A DNA stretch of 55,263 nt from Chloroflexota bacterium (GCA_016215025.1 JACRMI010000126.1:1-55263); one strand, 5' to 3'; counted from the first letter of the stretch, positions 41,521-50,190 are shown. Made by a program: numbers and translations. The notes: generated from the sequence alone by a model not told the origin.

Positions 41521-42543
41521 AACTGACTTGATATTCGCGCCTTCCTCCATCTTCTCAAACGCTTCGCGCCATTCAGTCAAGGGATACGCGCCGCCGATAA
41601 CGGGTTTCAAATCGATCTGACCGGTGGATAGCAAGCTAAGCACGCGTTCCCAGGTTGTGTAGGTGTGGCTGAACGATCCTTGCACCGTCACCGCTTTGCC
41701 GACGATTGGATCGAGACTGAAATCCAGTGGCTGCGGTCCCCAACCGATTTTCGTAATGCGTCCGTTCGGCCGCACCATCTCCATCGATTGCTTGAACGCT
41801 TTGCTAACGCCTGTCGCATCGACGATCAAATCCGCGCCGAAACCATCGCCCAGCGATTTGACGAACTTGATCGGGTCTTCGCGCTGAATGTTCAGCGTAT
41901 GCGTCGCACCGAGTTCTTTCGCCACCTTCAATCGATTCGCATCAATGTCGGTTCCTAGCGCGATGAGTGTGCCTGCTCCGCGCAGTTTGGCAATCTGCAA
42001 TGCCATGATGCCAATCGCGCCAACGCCTTGGATGACGACGGTCTCCCCCGGTTTGATGAGCGTCTTTTCGACGAGCGCGTTGTACGCGACACACACCGGC
42101 TCCGTGAGCGACGCTTGCTCGAACGTCACATTCTCTGGAATACGATGCAGAATTTGCGGGCGGGCGACGACCAAGCGCGTCATCGCGCCGTCGATCTGAT
42201 TGCCATAGCCCTTGCGATGCGGACACAAGTTATAGTTGCCGCTCAAGCAATAAACACACTGACCGCAAACTTCGGCAGCTGTTTCGCACGCGACGCGCTC
42301 ACCTTCTTTGAATCCAGTGACGCGCTCGCCGACCTTGGCGACATAGCCGCCAAACTCATGTCCCAACACAACGGGCAATTTGATTTGCCACGATTGATTC
42401 TCGTGCCACATGTGAATATCGCTGCCGCACACACCGACCGCTTGCACTTGCAACAAAACTTGATCGGGTCCGATCTTTGGCTCCGCCACATCGCGCACCT
42501 CAACATTCCCATCTTGTCGTCCGAATTTGACTACTGCTTGCAT
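41506..42543 (-). CDS. Zinc-dependent medium-chain dehydrogenase (sorbitol/threonine dehydrogenase-like)
   Basis: 345 residues. VCGSDIHMWHENQSW and GHEFGGYVAKVG supply catalytic zinc ligands. The structural site CGQCVYCLSGNYNLC has four cysteines. The NAD-binding motif VVIQGVGAIGIMALQIAK is followed by an acidic residue (ALGTDIDANRL) suggesting NAD preference. The overall layout resembles L-iditol/sorbitol dehydrogenase. It shares only moderate similarity with the other dehydrogenase of the operon (40 kb), so the two probably act on different steps. The HPS-like gene is directly downstream and the isomerase gene upstream. Confidence 0.9.
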   Translation of the reverse strand: MQAVVKFGRQDGNVEVRDVAEPKIGPDQVLLQVQAVGVCGSDIHMWHENQSWQIKLPVVLGHEFGGYVAKVGERVTGFKEGERVACETAAEVCGQCVYCLSGNYNLCPHRKGYGNQIDGAMTRLVVARPQILHRIPENVTFEQASLTEPVCVAYNALVEKTLIKPGETVVIQGVGAIGIMALQIAKLRGAGTLIALGTDIDANRLKVAKELGATHTLNIQREDPIKFVKSLGDGFGADLIVDATGVSKAFKQSMEMVRPNGRITKIGWGPQPLDFSLDPIVGKAVTVQGSFSHTYTTWERVLSLLSTGQIDLKPVIGGAYPLTEWREAFEKMEEGANIKSVISVQ

Positions 42544-42545
42544 GT

Positions 42546-42642
42546 TAACCCCATGAAGGATGAGGGATGAAAGATGAAGGATGAATTATTCTTTTCATCC
42601 TTCCGCCTTCTGCCTTCATCCTTGGAAATATTTTTCCCTCAT
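42546..42642. repeat. Tandem-word hairpin spacer (GATGAAGGATGAA type)
   Basis: AAGGATGAGGGATGAAAGATG and AAGGATGAATTATTC face TTTTCATCCTTCCGCCTTC and TGCCTTCATCCTTGG. It overlaps the 3' end of the isomerase gene. Confidence 0.75.
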
Positions 42643-43509
42643 CCTTTTCAAAAAATCTATGGACTCTTTCATCTCGTCCATGCCGTTCATGCCGTCTTCG
42701 ATGCTGATCCAGCCGTCGTAATTCACGCTCTTGAGGATGCGGAAAATCGCATCGTAATCGTTCGCGCCTTGGCCGGTGACGCCATGCGTCAACCCTTTCG
42801 GATAACCGAGCGTGCCATCGGCTTGACGCATATCTTCGATCTTGAACCCCGGTTCGATATAGCGGTCGCTGGCGTGCATCGTCTTGACGCGATCTTTCAC
42901 AACTTCCAACAACTCAATCGGGTCATCACCTGCGACGAGCGCATTGGATGGGTCGTACTGCACGCCGAAATACGTGCGCTCTGGAATCGCATTGACAATT
43001 CGCAGAAACACATCCTTCTTTTGCGCGAACTCGCGATACTTCCAGTAACCGTCTTTGAAATGATTCTCCATCGCCAGCACAATATCGTACTCGCGGGCGA
43101 CAGGCAGCACTGCGTTGATACACTCGATGACCCATTCCACGCCTTGCTCGATGCTCACTTCGGGGTATGCTTGCCCGCTGAGAACGCGACACGCCGCGCG
43201 TGGTCCGCCTAAGCGTCGCGTGATGCGAATCATCTCAGCTTCTTTATCGATCTCGCGCTTGCGCTCGTCGGCATTGGGATTCGTAAAGTTAGGCGAGACG
43301 CACAGCATCGGCATCGCAAAGCCAGCGCTGCGAATCGTATCGCCGAGTCGGTCGATGTACGCATTGTCATGCGATTCGAGAAAGCCCTCGTACATTTCGA
43401 GACCTTCCGCACCAAGCGGTTTCGCCATCTCGACCCAGTCGAACACGGTAAATTTTTTTTCGACGCTAATTGTATCGATATAACATTTGGGGAAAGCTGA
43501 AATCTTCAT
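42616..43509 (-). CDS. Sugar phosphate isomerase/epimerase
   Basis: 297 residues, xylose-isomerase-like TIM barrel. Metal-binding residues are visible in order: glutamate in VLAMENHFKDG, aspartate in FGVQYDPSNALVAGDD, histidine in KTMHASDRY and glutamate in GWISIEDGMNG. This is the divalent-metal set of tagatose/allulose 3-epimerases, UlaE and IolE/IolI-type enzymes. It is the first enzyme gene after the regulator, 23 nt downstream of it. It probably interconverts the keto-sugar produced by the dehydrogenases. Family specificity cannot be read from the sequence. Confidence 0.88.
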   Translation of the reverse strand: MKISAFPKCYIDTISVEKKFTVFDWVEMAKPLGAEGLEMYEGFLESHDNAYIDRLGDTIRSAGFAMPMLCVSPNFTNPNADERKREIDKEAEMIRITRRLGGPRAACRVLSGQAYPEVSIEQGVEWVIECINAVLPVAREYDIVLAMENHFKDGYWKYREFAQKKDVFLRIVNAIPERTYFGVQYDPSNALVAGDDPIELLEVVKDRVKTMHASDRYIEPGFKIEDMRQADGTLGYPKGLTHGVTGQGANDYDAIFRILKSVNYDGWISIEDGMNGMDEMKESIDFLKRMREKYFQG

Positions 43510-43532
43510 AGGAATCCTCAGAAACCTGGTTT

Positions 43533-44549
43533 CTATATGCTTTTACAACTTGCTCGTTGAATTAGCTCTGCTTTGAGAAGCACATCGGGCAAGATGGTTT
43601 TCTCTACCGATTTGCTTCGCTGATGGGTCAACGCTTGCTGAAGTGTGTTGATCGCCGCATCACATAATTCCGCGACGGGTTGGCGAACAGCAGTGAGCGG
43701 CGGCGTGAACAACGCAACCCACGGATTGTCGTCGAAACAAATCAACGAAATATCATCAGGGCATTTGAGATGACGGTCTTGCATCGCTTGCAAAACGCCG
43801 AGCGACATGATTTGATTCGTCGCAATGATCGCCGTGGGATGTTGATTCGATGCAAGCAATTGGCGCGCGGAGTTGGCAACCGCGGCAAGATCGTGTTCGG
43901 TGATCGCGATGAGCGATTCGTCGACAGTTAAACGATGATCGATAAACGCCTGACGATAACCACCCAGTCGCCCCATCACAGTTGAGAGCATCGGCTTGCG
44001 CGCTAGAATTGCAATGCGCCGATGTCCCAATCGCAAGAGATAATTGGTCGCCGCATAACCGATGGCGTGATTGTCGACCGCGACCAGTGGACCGTGAGGG
44101 TGCGGCGGCTTGCGGTCGATAAAGACAAGTGGAATGCGATGGCTCGCAAATTCGTGAAAGAGAGTTTGCGCTTCGCCCGTTGGCGCGATGATGAGTCCAT
44201 CGACACGACGCGCGAGCAGCAGTTCGAGGTAACGCGCTTCACGGTCGGCTTGTTCGTCCGTGTTGCAAACGATGAGGTTCAAGCCGTGCGGCTCCAGTCG
44301 ATCTTCGATGCCGCGCACAATCGACGCAAAGAACGGATTGGTGATGTCGGCGACCAGTACGGCAATCGTCCGCGTTACGTTCGTGGTGAGACTGCGCGCA
44401 ATCGCGCTCGGTCGATAATTCAATTGCTCAATTGCGTGGAGGACTTGCTGGCGCGTTTCGGGCAAAACGGTACGGGAGTTGTTAAGAACGTGGGAAACGG
44501 TGGCGGTGGAAACACCAGCCAATTTTGCAACATCACGAATAGTGGGCAT
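43533..44549 (-). CDS. LacI family transcriptional regulator
   Basis: 338 residues. The N-terminal helix-turn-helix and hinge helix are canonical: TIRDVAKLAGVSTATVSHVL, then NYRPSAIARSLTT. The periplasmic-binding-protein-like core follows (IAVLVADITNPFFASIVRGI, LLARRVDGLIIAP, DDISLICFDDNPW). It binds DNA as a dimer and releases it on binding a sugar or sugar phosphate. A perfect LacI-type operator overlaps the predicted start of its own promoter, so autoregulation and control of the downstream operon are expected. It is the first gene of the 9-gene minus-strand carbohydrate operon. Confidence 0.96.
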   Translation of the reverse strand: MPTIRDVAKLAGVSTATVSHVLNNSRTVLPETRQQVLHAIEQLNYRPSAIARSLTTNVTRTIAVLVADITNPFFASIVRGIEDRLEPHGLNLIVCNTDEQADREARYLELLLARRVDGLIIAPTGEAQTLFHEFASHRIPLVFIDRKPPHPHGPLVAVDNHAIGYAATNYLLRLGHRRIAILARKPMLSTVMGRLGGYRQAFIDHRLTVDESLIAITEHDLAAVANSARQLLASNQHPTAIIATNQIMSLGVLQAMQDRHLKCPDDISLICFDDNPWVALFTPPLTAVRQPVAELCDAAINTLQQALTHQRSKSVEKTILPDVLLKAELIQRASCKSI

Positions 44550-44582
44550 CGTTGAACCACTCTTTCAAGATAATCGCTTAGT

Positions 44583-44604
44583 TAATCGGTTACGTAACCG
44601 ATTA
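44583..44604. promoter_or_regulatory. LacI-type operator, perfect 22-bp palindrome
   Basis: TAATCGGTTAC is followed directly by its reverse complement GTAACCGATTA, with a central CG as in LacI/GalR operators. It begins 1 bp after the -10 box and covers the transcription start, the classic repressing position. Confidence 0.88.
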
Positions 44605-44605
44605 C

Positions 44606-44634
44606 AATATACACCATTGGCGCGGAGATGTCAA
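44606..44634 (-). promoter_or_regulatory. Promoter of the lacI-carbohydrate operon
   Basis: On the minus strand, TTGACA (44629-44634), 17 bp, TATATT (44606-44611), with the operator immediately downstream. Confidence 0.85.
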
Positions 44635-44819
44635 AAACGACACCAACAACATCGAAAATTTTTCACACTTTGAGTGAGCGGTATTAGAATCGCCGTAAAC
44701 GGTTTATCGATTGCGCTTCAATCTAATTGCCACTTTCGATACTCTTGAACTCAACCTTGCTCGTTGACTCGCCATTTTACGGTCTAATCTTGTATTTTTG
44801 CTAACAGATGGAGGCTCTT

Positions 44820-44870
44820 ATGGTTAGTCAACCCGATTACTTTGATTTGAATCCCTTCACGAAACGTTAA
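44820..44870 (+). CDS. Possible 16-residue peptide
   Basis: A short frame coding for MVSQPDYFDLNPFTKR, with a perfect GGAGG five nt before the ATG. It lies in a 640-bp region without larger genes and is followed 100 bp later by a strong terminator (44967-45007). Upstream, TTGACT...TAATCT (44764-44790, 15-bp spacer) is a weak promoter candidate. No family is recognised. It might be a leader peptide, a small regulatory peptide or a RiPP-like precursor without a modification gene nearby. The chance of such a ribosome site plus frame occurring at random is not negligible, hence the low confidence. Confidence 0.35.
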   Translation: MVSQPDYFDLNPFTKR

Positions 44871-44966
44871 GCGCAAACAAATTAGTTTTGACTCGCGTGA
44901 TGCCGCGCGGTGAATTTGCCAGTCCAGGTAGGCTAGGCATTAGTAACCGTTGCGTCCTCATCGACT

Positions 44967-45007
44967 CGCCCATTCCCTTCAGCGCAAAGGATGGGCGATT
45001 TTTATTT
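44967..45007 (+). terminator. Terminator of the small unit
   Basis: CGCCCAT/ATGGGCG outside CCTT/AAGG, followed by ATTTTTATTTG on the plus strand. Confidence 0.8.
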
Positions 45008-45120
45008 GCACAGACGAAAAAAGACTCCCCAAGCTTGATCTGACGATTAACAATAATCTGGATGCGTAGAAACTTGACTGCTATAAAATGGACGCCAAGG
45101 TCATGTGGAGCGAATGGCGT

Positions 45121-45160
45121 AACCGACCAATAGATATTCTACTGGTCGGTTTGTTTTTTG
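45121..45160 (+). terminator. Terminator or attenuator before the multicopper oxidase
   Basis: AACCGACCA/TGGTCGGTT, a 9-bp stem, is followed by TGTTTTTTG. It lies about 127 nt before the oxidase start, with no gene between the two terminators (45008-45120) and a possible start region GACTGCTATAAAATGG (45075-45090). It may end a short RNA or attenuate the oxidase leader. Confidence 0.65.
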
Positions 45161-45286
45161 ATTGTCCACGCCATACAAGAAAGGAGGTGGGGCAGGAAAA
45201 GGATGAGCTATTTGTCATGCTAGACCAATGTCATGCAGCAAACCCTTGAGTCGAGAAAAGGCTCAGAGTTTAACAAGGAGACCACA

Positions 45287-47587
45287 ATGAAACTGTCACG
45301 ACGAGAGTTTCTCAAACTGAGTGCCGCGGCAGGAGCAAGTTTGGTTATACCCTGGCAGTTCAATCAACCCATCACCTACGCGGCGCAAAGTCCGCAGCTA
45401 CCCCTAGCCCCAAATAAAATTCCCCAGTTCGTCGATCCGTTGCCAACGCTTGCAAGTCCGGGGGGAATCGCATCGACCACCGGAAACTCGCTCGAAATTT
45501 CCATGCAAGAGTTCGAATCGTACATCCTGCCGACGGGAACCTTTGGTCCTGGCGTTAGGACCAAAACATGGGTATGGGGCTATCGTTTAGGGCAAGCACC
45601 GGTTTCAGGAACGCCTGAAACTTATCTCGGACCTGCCATCATTGCCACGCGTGGTGCACCAACCGAGATCAAGTTTCTCAACAATTTGAAATCGGGTGCA
45701 GACACCAACGTACTCGCTTGGAAATACTCAAGCGATCAGACGTTACATTGGGCAGACCCACTCAATGACGAAATGAACATGTGGAATCACATGGCGATGC
45801 CACCCGCGGTTGGGAGCGCAGGCGCGCAAAATTATGCCGGACCCATTCCCGGCGTCGTCCACCTACACGGCGGCGAAGTTCCTCCAGTCCTCGATGGAGG
45901 ACCGGATGCTTGGGTGACCAGCGATGGACTAAAAAGAGGTCACGGGTTCTACAGCAAAGATGGTGCAACCACGGGCAACTATCATATCTATCGTTATCCC
46001 AATAGCCAAGAAGCATCAATGATCTGGTTCCACGATCACGCGCTGGGAGCCACCCGCTTGAACGTTTATGCGGGTCTGGCAGGTGCTTATCCTATCATCG
46101 ATCCAACCCTCACCCTTCCGGCTGGCTTGACGGCTGCCGGCATCGGCACGGAAACGATTGTTCCGTTAATTATTCAAGATCGCATGTTCGATACGAATGG
46201 GCAACTTTTCTTTCCGGCGGATAGTGTGGCCGGTTTGCAATGGGCACCGAATCCCGATCATCCCTACTGGGTCCCCGAGTTTGTTGGCGACGTAATTTGC
46301 GTCAACGGCAAGGCATGGCCCTTCCTCAATGTTCAAGCCAAACGTTATCGCTTCCTATTCCTCAACGGTTCGAATGCCCGCACCTATGAATTGTTCCTGG
46401 TTAACCCAGTAACGAAGGTGATGGGTCCGCCTCTTTGGCAAATTGGCACAGATGGTGGTTATCTTGACAGCGCCGTTAAGATTGATCCGAATACTGCAGC
46501 CAATAACAAACTGACGATTATGCCGGGCGAGCGCGCCGACGTCATTATCGACTTTGCTGGCTTGGCGGGTCAGACCTTGATTATGCGGAATACGGGGCGC
46601 ACCCCGTATCCCAAGGGTACAGCGCCCAATGGTTCGACCACCGGTCAAATCCTACAATTCCGAGTTGGCACTGGACCAGCGGTAGATGCCGGTTACAATC
46701 CCGCCACGGGCGGAGCGATTCGTCCAAATGGCAGAAAAATCATCCGCTTAGTCAACCCGACGACGGGCGCATTGGCGGTCACCGCGCAGAAGACTCGCCA
46801 ACTTACACTCAACGAAGTAATGGGCATGCCGCAAAATGCCATCAATCCGGTCACGGGCGTAATGACGGCTTATCCCGGCGGTCCATTGGAAATCCTGGTC
46901 AATAATACCAAATGGAGCGGTGAACGAGTAACCGGTGTGGCGAACGGACACTATGTGATGGGTACGCGAAGCGATTTTCAAGGAGTCACCCTCAACGGTG
47001 TTACCACCTATTATTCCGAAGTACCGAACGAGGGTGAGACTGAAGTTTGGGAAATCGTCAACCTCACCGCCGATGCTCATCCGATGCACACCCATCTTGC
47101 TACTTTCCAATTGCTTAACCGCCAAAACTTTAACACGGGCAACTACCTCAAAGCCTACGCGGCTGCATTCCCCGGGGGTGGATATGACCCAATGACACAA
47201 TTGCCGTACGCGGCTGGTGTCTTCATCCCAGGATTTGGTCCGCCCCTCCATTACACCACTGGCAACGCGCGCGCACTTGGCGGGAATCCAGATGTGACGC
47301 CCTTCTTACAAGGACCGGTTCAACCACCACTTCCGCAAGAAGCCGGTTGGAAAGACACAATAATGACTCCGCCGGGCATGGTCACGCGGTTTGTCGTGCG
47401 TTTTGCACCCACAGATACGCCGGTGGACACCCTGGGCACCTATCCCTTTGATCCCAATGCCGGTAACCATGGATATGTTTGGCATTGCCACATCATCGAT
47501 CATGAAGATAACGAAATGATGCGACCTTCCAAAGTTAATCCCAAACCGGGTGCAGTTAGAACGTTTAATCAAGGGACTCAGTACTAG
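45287..47587 (+). CDS. Tat-exported multicopper oxidase (CotA/bilirubin-oxidase-like)
   Basis: About 766 residues from ATG 45287, with AAGGAG 6 nt upstream. A twin-arginine signal (KLSRREFLKLSAAAGASLVI) directs export of the folded protein. Copper ligands are in four blocks: VVHLHGGEVPP, IWFHDHALGATRLNVYAG, AHPMHTHLATFQLL and the type 1/trinuclear block WHCHIIDHEDNEMM, with an axial methionine. This is a complete three-domain laccase-like enzyme of the spore-coat protein A/bilirubin oxidase type. It oxidises phenols, metals or pigments at the expense of oxygen. It stands alone between terminators. Its codon choice looks less CGCG-rich than its neighbours, which could mean transfer (impression only). 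Confidence 0.95.
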   Translation: MKLSRREFLKLSAAAGASLVIPWQFNQPITYAAQSPQLPLAPNKIPQFVDPLPTLASPGGIASTTGNSLEISMQEFESYILPTGTFGPGVRTKTWVWGYRLGQAPVSGTPETYLGPAIIATRGAPTEIKFLNNLKSGADTNVLAWKYSSDQTLHWADPLNDEMNMWNHMAMPPAVGSAGAQNYAGPIPGVVHLHGGEVPPVLDGGPDAWVTSDGLKRGHGFYSKDGATTGNYHIYRYPNSQEASMIWFHDHALGATRLNVYAGLAGAYPIIDPTLTLPAGLTAAGIGTETIVPLIIQDRMFDTNGQLFFPADSVAGLQWAPNPDHPYWVPEFVGDVICVNGKAWPFLNVQAKRYRFLFLNGSNARTYELFLVNPVTKVMGPPLWQIGTDGGYLDSAVKIDPNTAANNKLTIMPGERADVIIDFAGLAGQTLIMRNTGRTPYPKGTAPNGSTTGQILQFRVGTGPAVDAGYNPATGGAIRPNGRKIIRLVNPTTGALAVTAQKTRQLTLNEVMGMPQNAINPVTGVMTAYPGGPLEILVNNTKWSGERVTGVANGHYVMGTRSDFQGVTLNGVTTYYSEVPNEGETEVWEIVNLTADAHPMHTHLATFQLLNRQNFNTGNYLKAYAAAFPGGGYDPMTQLPYAAGVFIPGFGPPLHYTTGNARALGGNPDVTPFLQGPVQPPLPQEAGWKDTIMTPPGMVTRFVVRFAPTDTPVDTLGTYPFDPNAGNHGYVWHCHIIDHEDNEMMRPSKVNPKPGAVRTFNQGTQY

Positions 47588-47616
47588 GGATACAGAGCAG
47601 TTTGTATCCGATGCAT

Positions 47617-47655
47617 AAAATAACAGGCGGGAGATTTTCCCACCTGTTATTTTAT
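47617..47655 (+). terminator. Terminator of the multicopper oxidase
   Basis: AAAATAACAGG/CCTGTTATTTT with an inner GGGA/TCCC, followed by ATTTCC. A strong hairpin, active in either direction. Confidence 0.85.
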
Positions 47656-47863
47656 TTCCATCCATCAATACGATCTTTGCATAACCTTTGCCAGAAATCG
47701 GTAATGTTTGTCGGTTCAATTGTCAACGGTGCGACTAGTGAATCGTCGAACTCGCCAAATACGGATTTGGGCAAATGGTCGATTCCGAATTCGCCGTTGT
47801 AACTTTCAGCGTTGGATTGCATCTAAAAGTTAGAAATCTATTAAACGAAGAGGCAACCTCAAA

Positions 47864-48265
47864 ATGGAAATGGTAATCGATTTTCCCGGCGGCAAACGCG
47901 TCGATGCGCACTTTGGACCGTACGATCTCAAGACCGACCAGCCACAGCAAGTAGGCGGCGAGGGTTCAGCGCCGACGCCGTTCGCAACGTTCTTGGCATC
48001 GATTGGAACCTGCGCGGGAATCTATGTGCTTGGCTTTTGTCAACAACGCGGTATCCCGACCGATGGCATCAAAATTGTTCAACGCATGGAAGGTGATCGC
48101 GTGACGGGCATGACGACGAAAGTTTATCTGGACATTCAGTTGCCGCCTACCTTCCCCGAAAAGTACAAAGACGCCGTGATTCGTTCTGCCGATCAGTGTG
48201 CGGTCAAAAAACATTTGGCGCATCCACCCGAGTTCGCCATTAGTGCGACGATTGGCGCCGCATAA
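47864..48265 (+). CDS. OsmC family protein
   Basis: 133 residues. OsmC/Ohr fold: SAPTPFATFLASIGTCAGIYVL carries the first redox cysteine C50 on the central helix, and IRSADQCAVKKHL carries the second (C112). Ohr and OsmC members use this pair to reduce organic hydroperoxides. The Ohr-specific arginine-glutamate pair cannot be assigned with confidence, so it may be a YhfA-like paralogue. Cytoplasmic. The gap after the multicopper oxidase (about 276 bp) holds only the terminator and no gene. A bidirectional hairpin follows its stop codon. Confidence 0.9.
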   Translation: MEMVIDFPGGKRVDAHFGPYDLKTDQPQQVGGEGSAPTPFATFLASIGTCAGIYVLGFCQQRGIPTDGIKIVQRMEGDRVTGMTTKVYLDIQLPPTFPEKYKDAVIRSADQCAVKKHLAHPPEFAISATIGAA

Positions 48266-48267
48266 AT

Positions 48268-48307
48268 GAAACGTGCGACGCATCTTTGAAGGTGCGTCGC
48301 ACGTTTC
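48268..48307. terminator. Bidirectional hairpin between convergent genes (TGCGTCGCA element)
   Basis: A 15-bp stem GAAACGTGCGACGCA/TGCGTCGCACGTTTC with a 10-nt loop, two bases into the stop codon of the minus-strand gene. U-runs are weak (TTTCATTTATG on the minus strand). Third copy of the TGCGTCGCA palindromic family. Confidence 0.65.
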
Positions 48308-50132
48308 ACCGTAGTACCCAGTCTTGAATATTCCACGTCAGAAAATTCGGGTCCGCGTAGGGCTTGACGCCGGTCAAACCCTTTTTCACTCCGATTAGAG
48401 AATTCGGCGCGTAGAGAAAAAGACTCGGCAATTCATCATTCAAAATCGCGCTTGCATCCAAGTATGATTTTTTCCGATCATCGGTCTTGTAGATTCCCAA
48501 GCCCTTGCTTTGTAAATCGTCGAACCTCTGATTGCAATACCCCATCACCAATTGTGCCCAACCCGCCTTGCACGAGTAGAACAATGCACTCGCGCTCGGA
48601 TCTGCACCCAAGCGACCGCCAACGTTGCGAATCAAATCGCCATCGCCGTTGATCGCCGATTGCGACAGGTCGGCGCTCGACGTGTAGCGCGTCGTCAGTT
48701 GAATCCCAATCTTGGCAAACATCTGTTGAAGTAGATCGCCCAAGCGTTGTGACTCGTCGCCGTTAGTGGCGAGGTACGTCAACACAACAGGCTTGCCTTC
48801 ATAGACGGCATTCCCTTGCAGATCGATGATGACGCCTGCGTCTTTCATCAACGCTTTGGCTTTGTCCAAATTATAGTCGTACTTTTGCAAGTTGGCATTG
48901 ATCGCCCAATCCGGTCCAAAGATCGCGCTGTAAACTTGCGTCGCCTCGCCGCCCATCACTTGCTGGATCACGGCTTTTTGATCGATGGCGTAATCCAAGG
49001 CTTGGCGGAATCGTTTATCGGCAAGGTACGGCTTGGGTGTTTTCAGAATCGAATAACCGAAACCACCCAGCTCGCGCGGCTTGCTCAGCGTCGCAAGCTG
49101 GTCCTTGTTGCGCGCATCGACATTCAAATACGTGTACGCGATGCCTTTGGTCGATAAAACATCGAGTGTTGATTTGCTCTTGAATTTTGCCGCTTGATCG
49201 GCAGAAATCGGCGCGACATGGACATCGCCTTCCTCAAGCGCAGTCAGCAAATCCGATGGCTGATCGAATATCCACACAAAGAGTTCGTCGACGTTGACGA
49301 CTTTGCCCCAGTAATTCGATTTCTTTTTTAGTTGAATATACTGCCCCGGCTCGTACTTGACCAATTCGTACGGACCCGATGTGACTGTGGGCATATCGAC
49401 GTATGAACTCGTCTCGATATTCTTCGGATCGATTTTGCTCAGGACCTGCGACGGCAAAATTCCCAAGTAGGTATTGAACAAGAACGCGCCATTTGGCTCT
49501 TTTAGTTCAAACCGAATCGTCTGATCGTTGACGACCTTGATGCCATCCACATCTTTTCCGGTACCTTTTTGATACTCGGCTGCGCCTTTGATGCTGGCGA
49601 GATTGATGCCCCACAGCGTCGGGCCAATCGCAGGATCAAGCGCGAGCTTGAACGTGAATTGGACATCTTTCGCCGTAAGTGGCGTGCCATCGCTCCACAC
49701 CGCATTTTTCGGAAGCGTAAACGTGAATATGGTTGCATCAGCATTCACATCGACTTTGGTTGCCAAGTCCATCACTGGCTGCGCCTTGTCGTCGAACCAA
49801 GTCAACGCAGGGAGAATCAATGGAAACGACAAATATTGCGGCGCGCTATTCAACCAAATTGGATTGAAATGTTTGGCGGTCATCGCGCCTGCGCCAATCA
49901 CTAAAACGCCGGGGCGTTTCATTGGGATCAAAGTAGGTGTTGGCCTGGGCGTCGGAGTTTGCGTGGGGGTTGCCGTCGCCGTCGGCGGAATTGGCGTCGC
50001 GGTGCGAATCGGCGTCGCGGTGCGAGTGGGAGCGATGCCGGTCGGAATCGGTCGGACGGAACAGGCAATGGTCAGCAACAAAACCAAAATGGGGACGATC
50101 AGTCGTGCGAGGTTCAGTAATCGATGCAACAT
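48306..50132 (-). CDS. ABC transporter solute-binding lipoprotein, family 5
   Basis: 608 residues. Lipoprotein signal LIVPILVLLLTIAC followed by a Thr/Pro-rich linker of about 45 residues. The mature domain has the family 5 (DppA/OppA) layout: LTWFDDKAQPVMDLATKVDV, FTLPKNAVWSDGTPLTAKDV, VTSGPYELVKYEPGQYIQLK, and FRQALDYAIDQKAVIQQV in the second half. It binds peptides, oligosaccharides or related ligands outside the membrane. No permease or ATPase gene of the DppBCDF type is in the window, so it is an orphan here. GGGAGAG precedes the ATG by 4 nt. It has its own consensus promoter. Confidence 0.93.
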   Translation of the reverse strand: MLHRLLNLARLIVPILVLLLTIACSVRPIPTGIAPTRTATPIRTATPIPPTATATPTQTPTPRPTPTLIPMKRPGVLVIGAGAMTAKHFNPIWLNSAPQYLSFPLILPALTWFDDKAQPVMDLATKVDVNADATIFTFTLPKNAVWSDGTPLTAKDVQFTFKLALDPAIGPTLWGINLASIKGAAEYQKGTGKDVDGIKVVNDQTIRFELKEPNGAFLFNTYLGILPSQVLSKIDPKNIETSSYVDMPTVTSGPYELVKYEPGQYIQLKKKSNYWGKVVNVDELFVWIFDQPSDLLTALEEGDVHVAPISADQAAKFKSKSTLDVLSTKGIAYTYLNVDARNKDQLATLSKPRELGGFGYSILKTPKPYLADKRFRQALDYAIDQKAVIQQVMGGEATQVYSAIFGPDWAINANLQKYDYNLDKAKALMKDAGVIIDLQGNAVYEGKPVVLTYLATNGDESQRLGDLLQQMFAKIGIQLTTRYTSSADLSQSAINGDGDLIRNVGGRLGADPSASALFYSCKAGWAQLVMGYCNQRFDDLQSKGLGIYKTDDRKKSYLDASAILNDELPSLFLYAPNSLIGVKKGLTGVKPYADPNFLTWNIQDWVLR

Positions 50133-50161
50133 CAGTCTCTCCCGAAAATTTTCTGCGGCTG

Positions 50162-50190
50162 ATTAAATCATGTGCAGGGAGAACTGTCAA
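50162..50190 (-). promoter_or_regulatory. Promoter of the family 5 binding protein
   Basis: On the minus strand, TTGACA (50185-50190), 17 bp, TTTAAT (50162-50167). Short leader. Confidence 0.7.
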
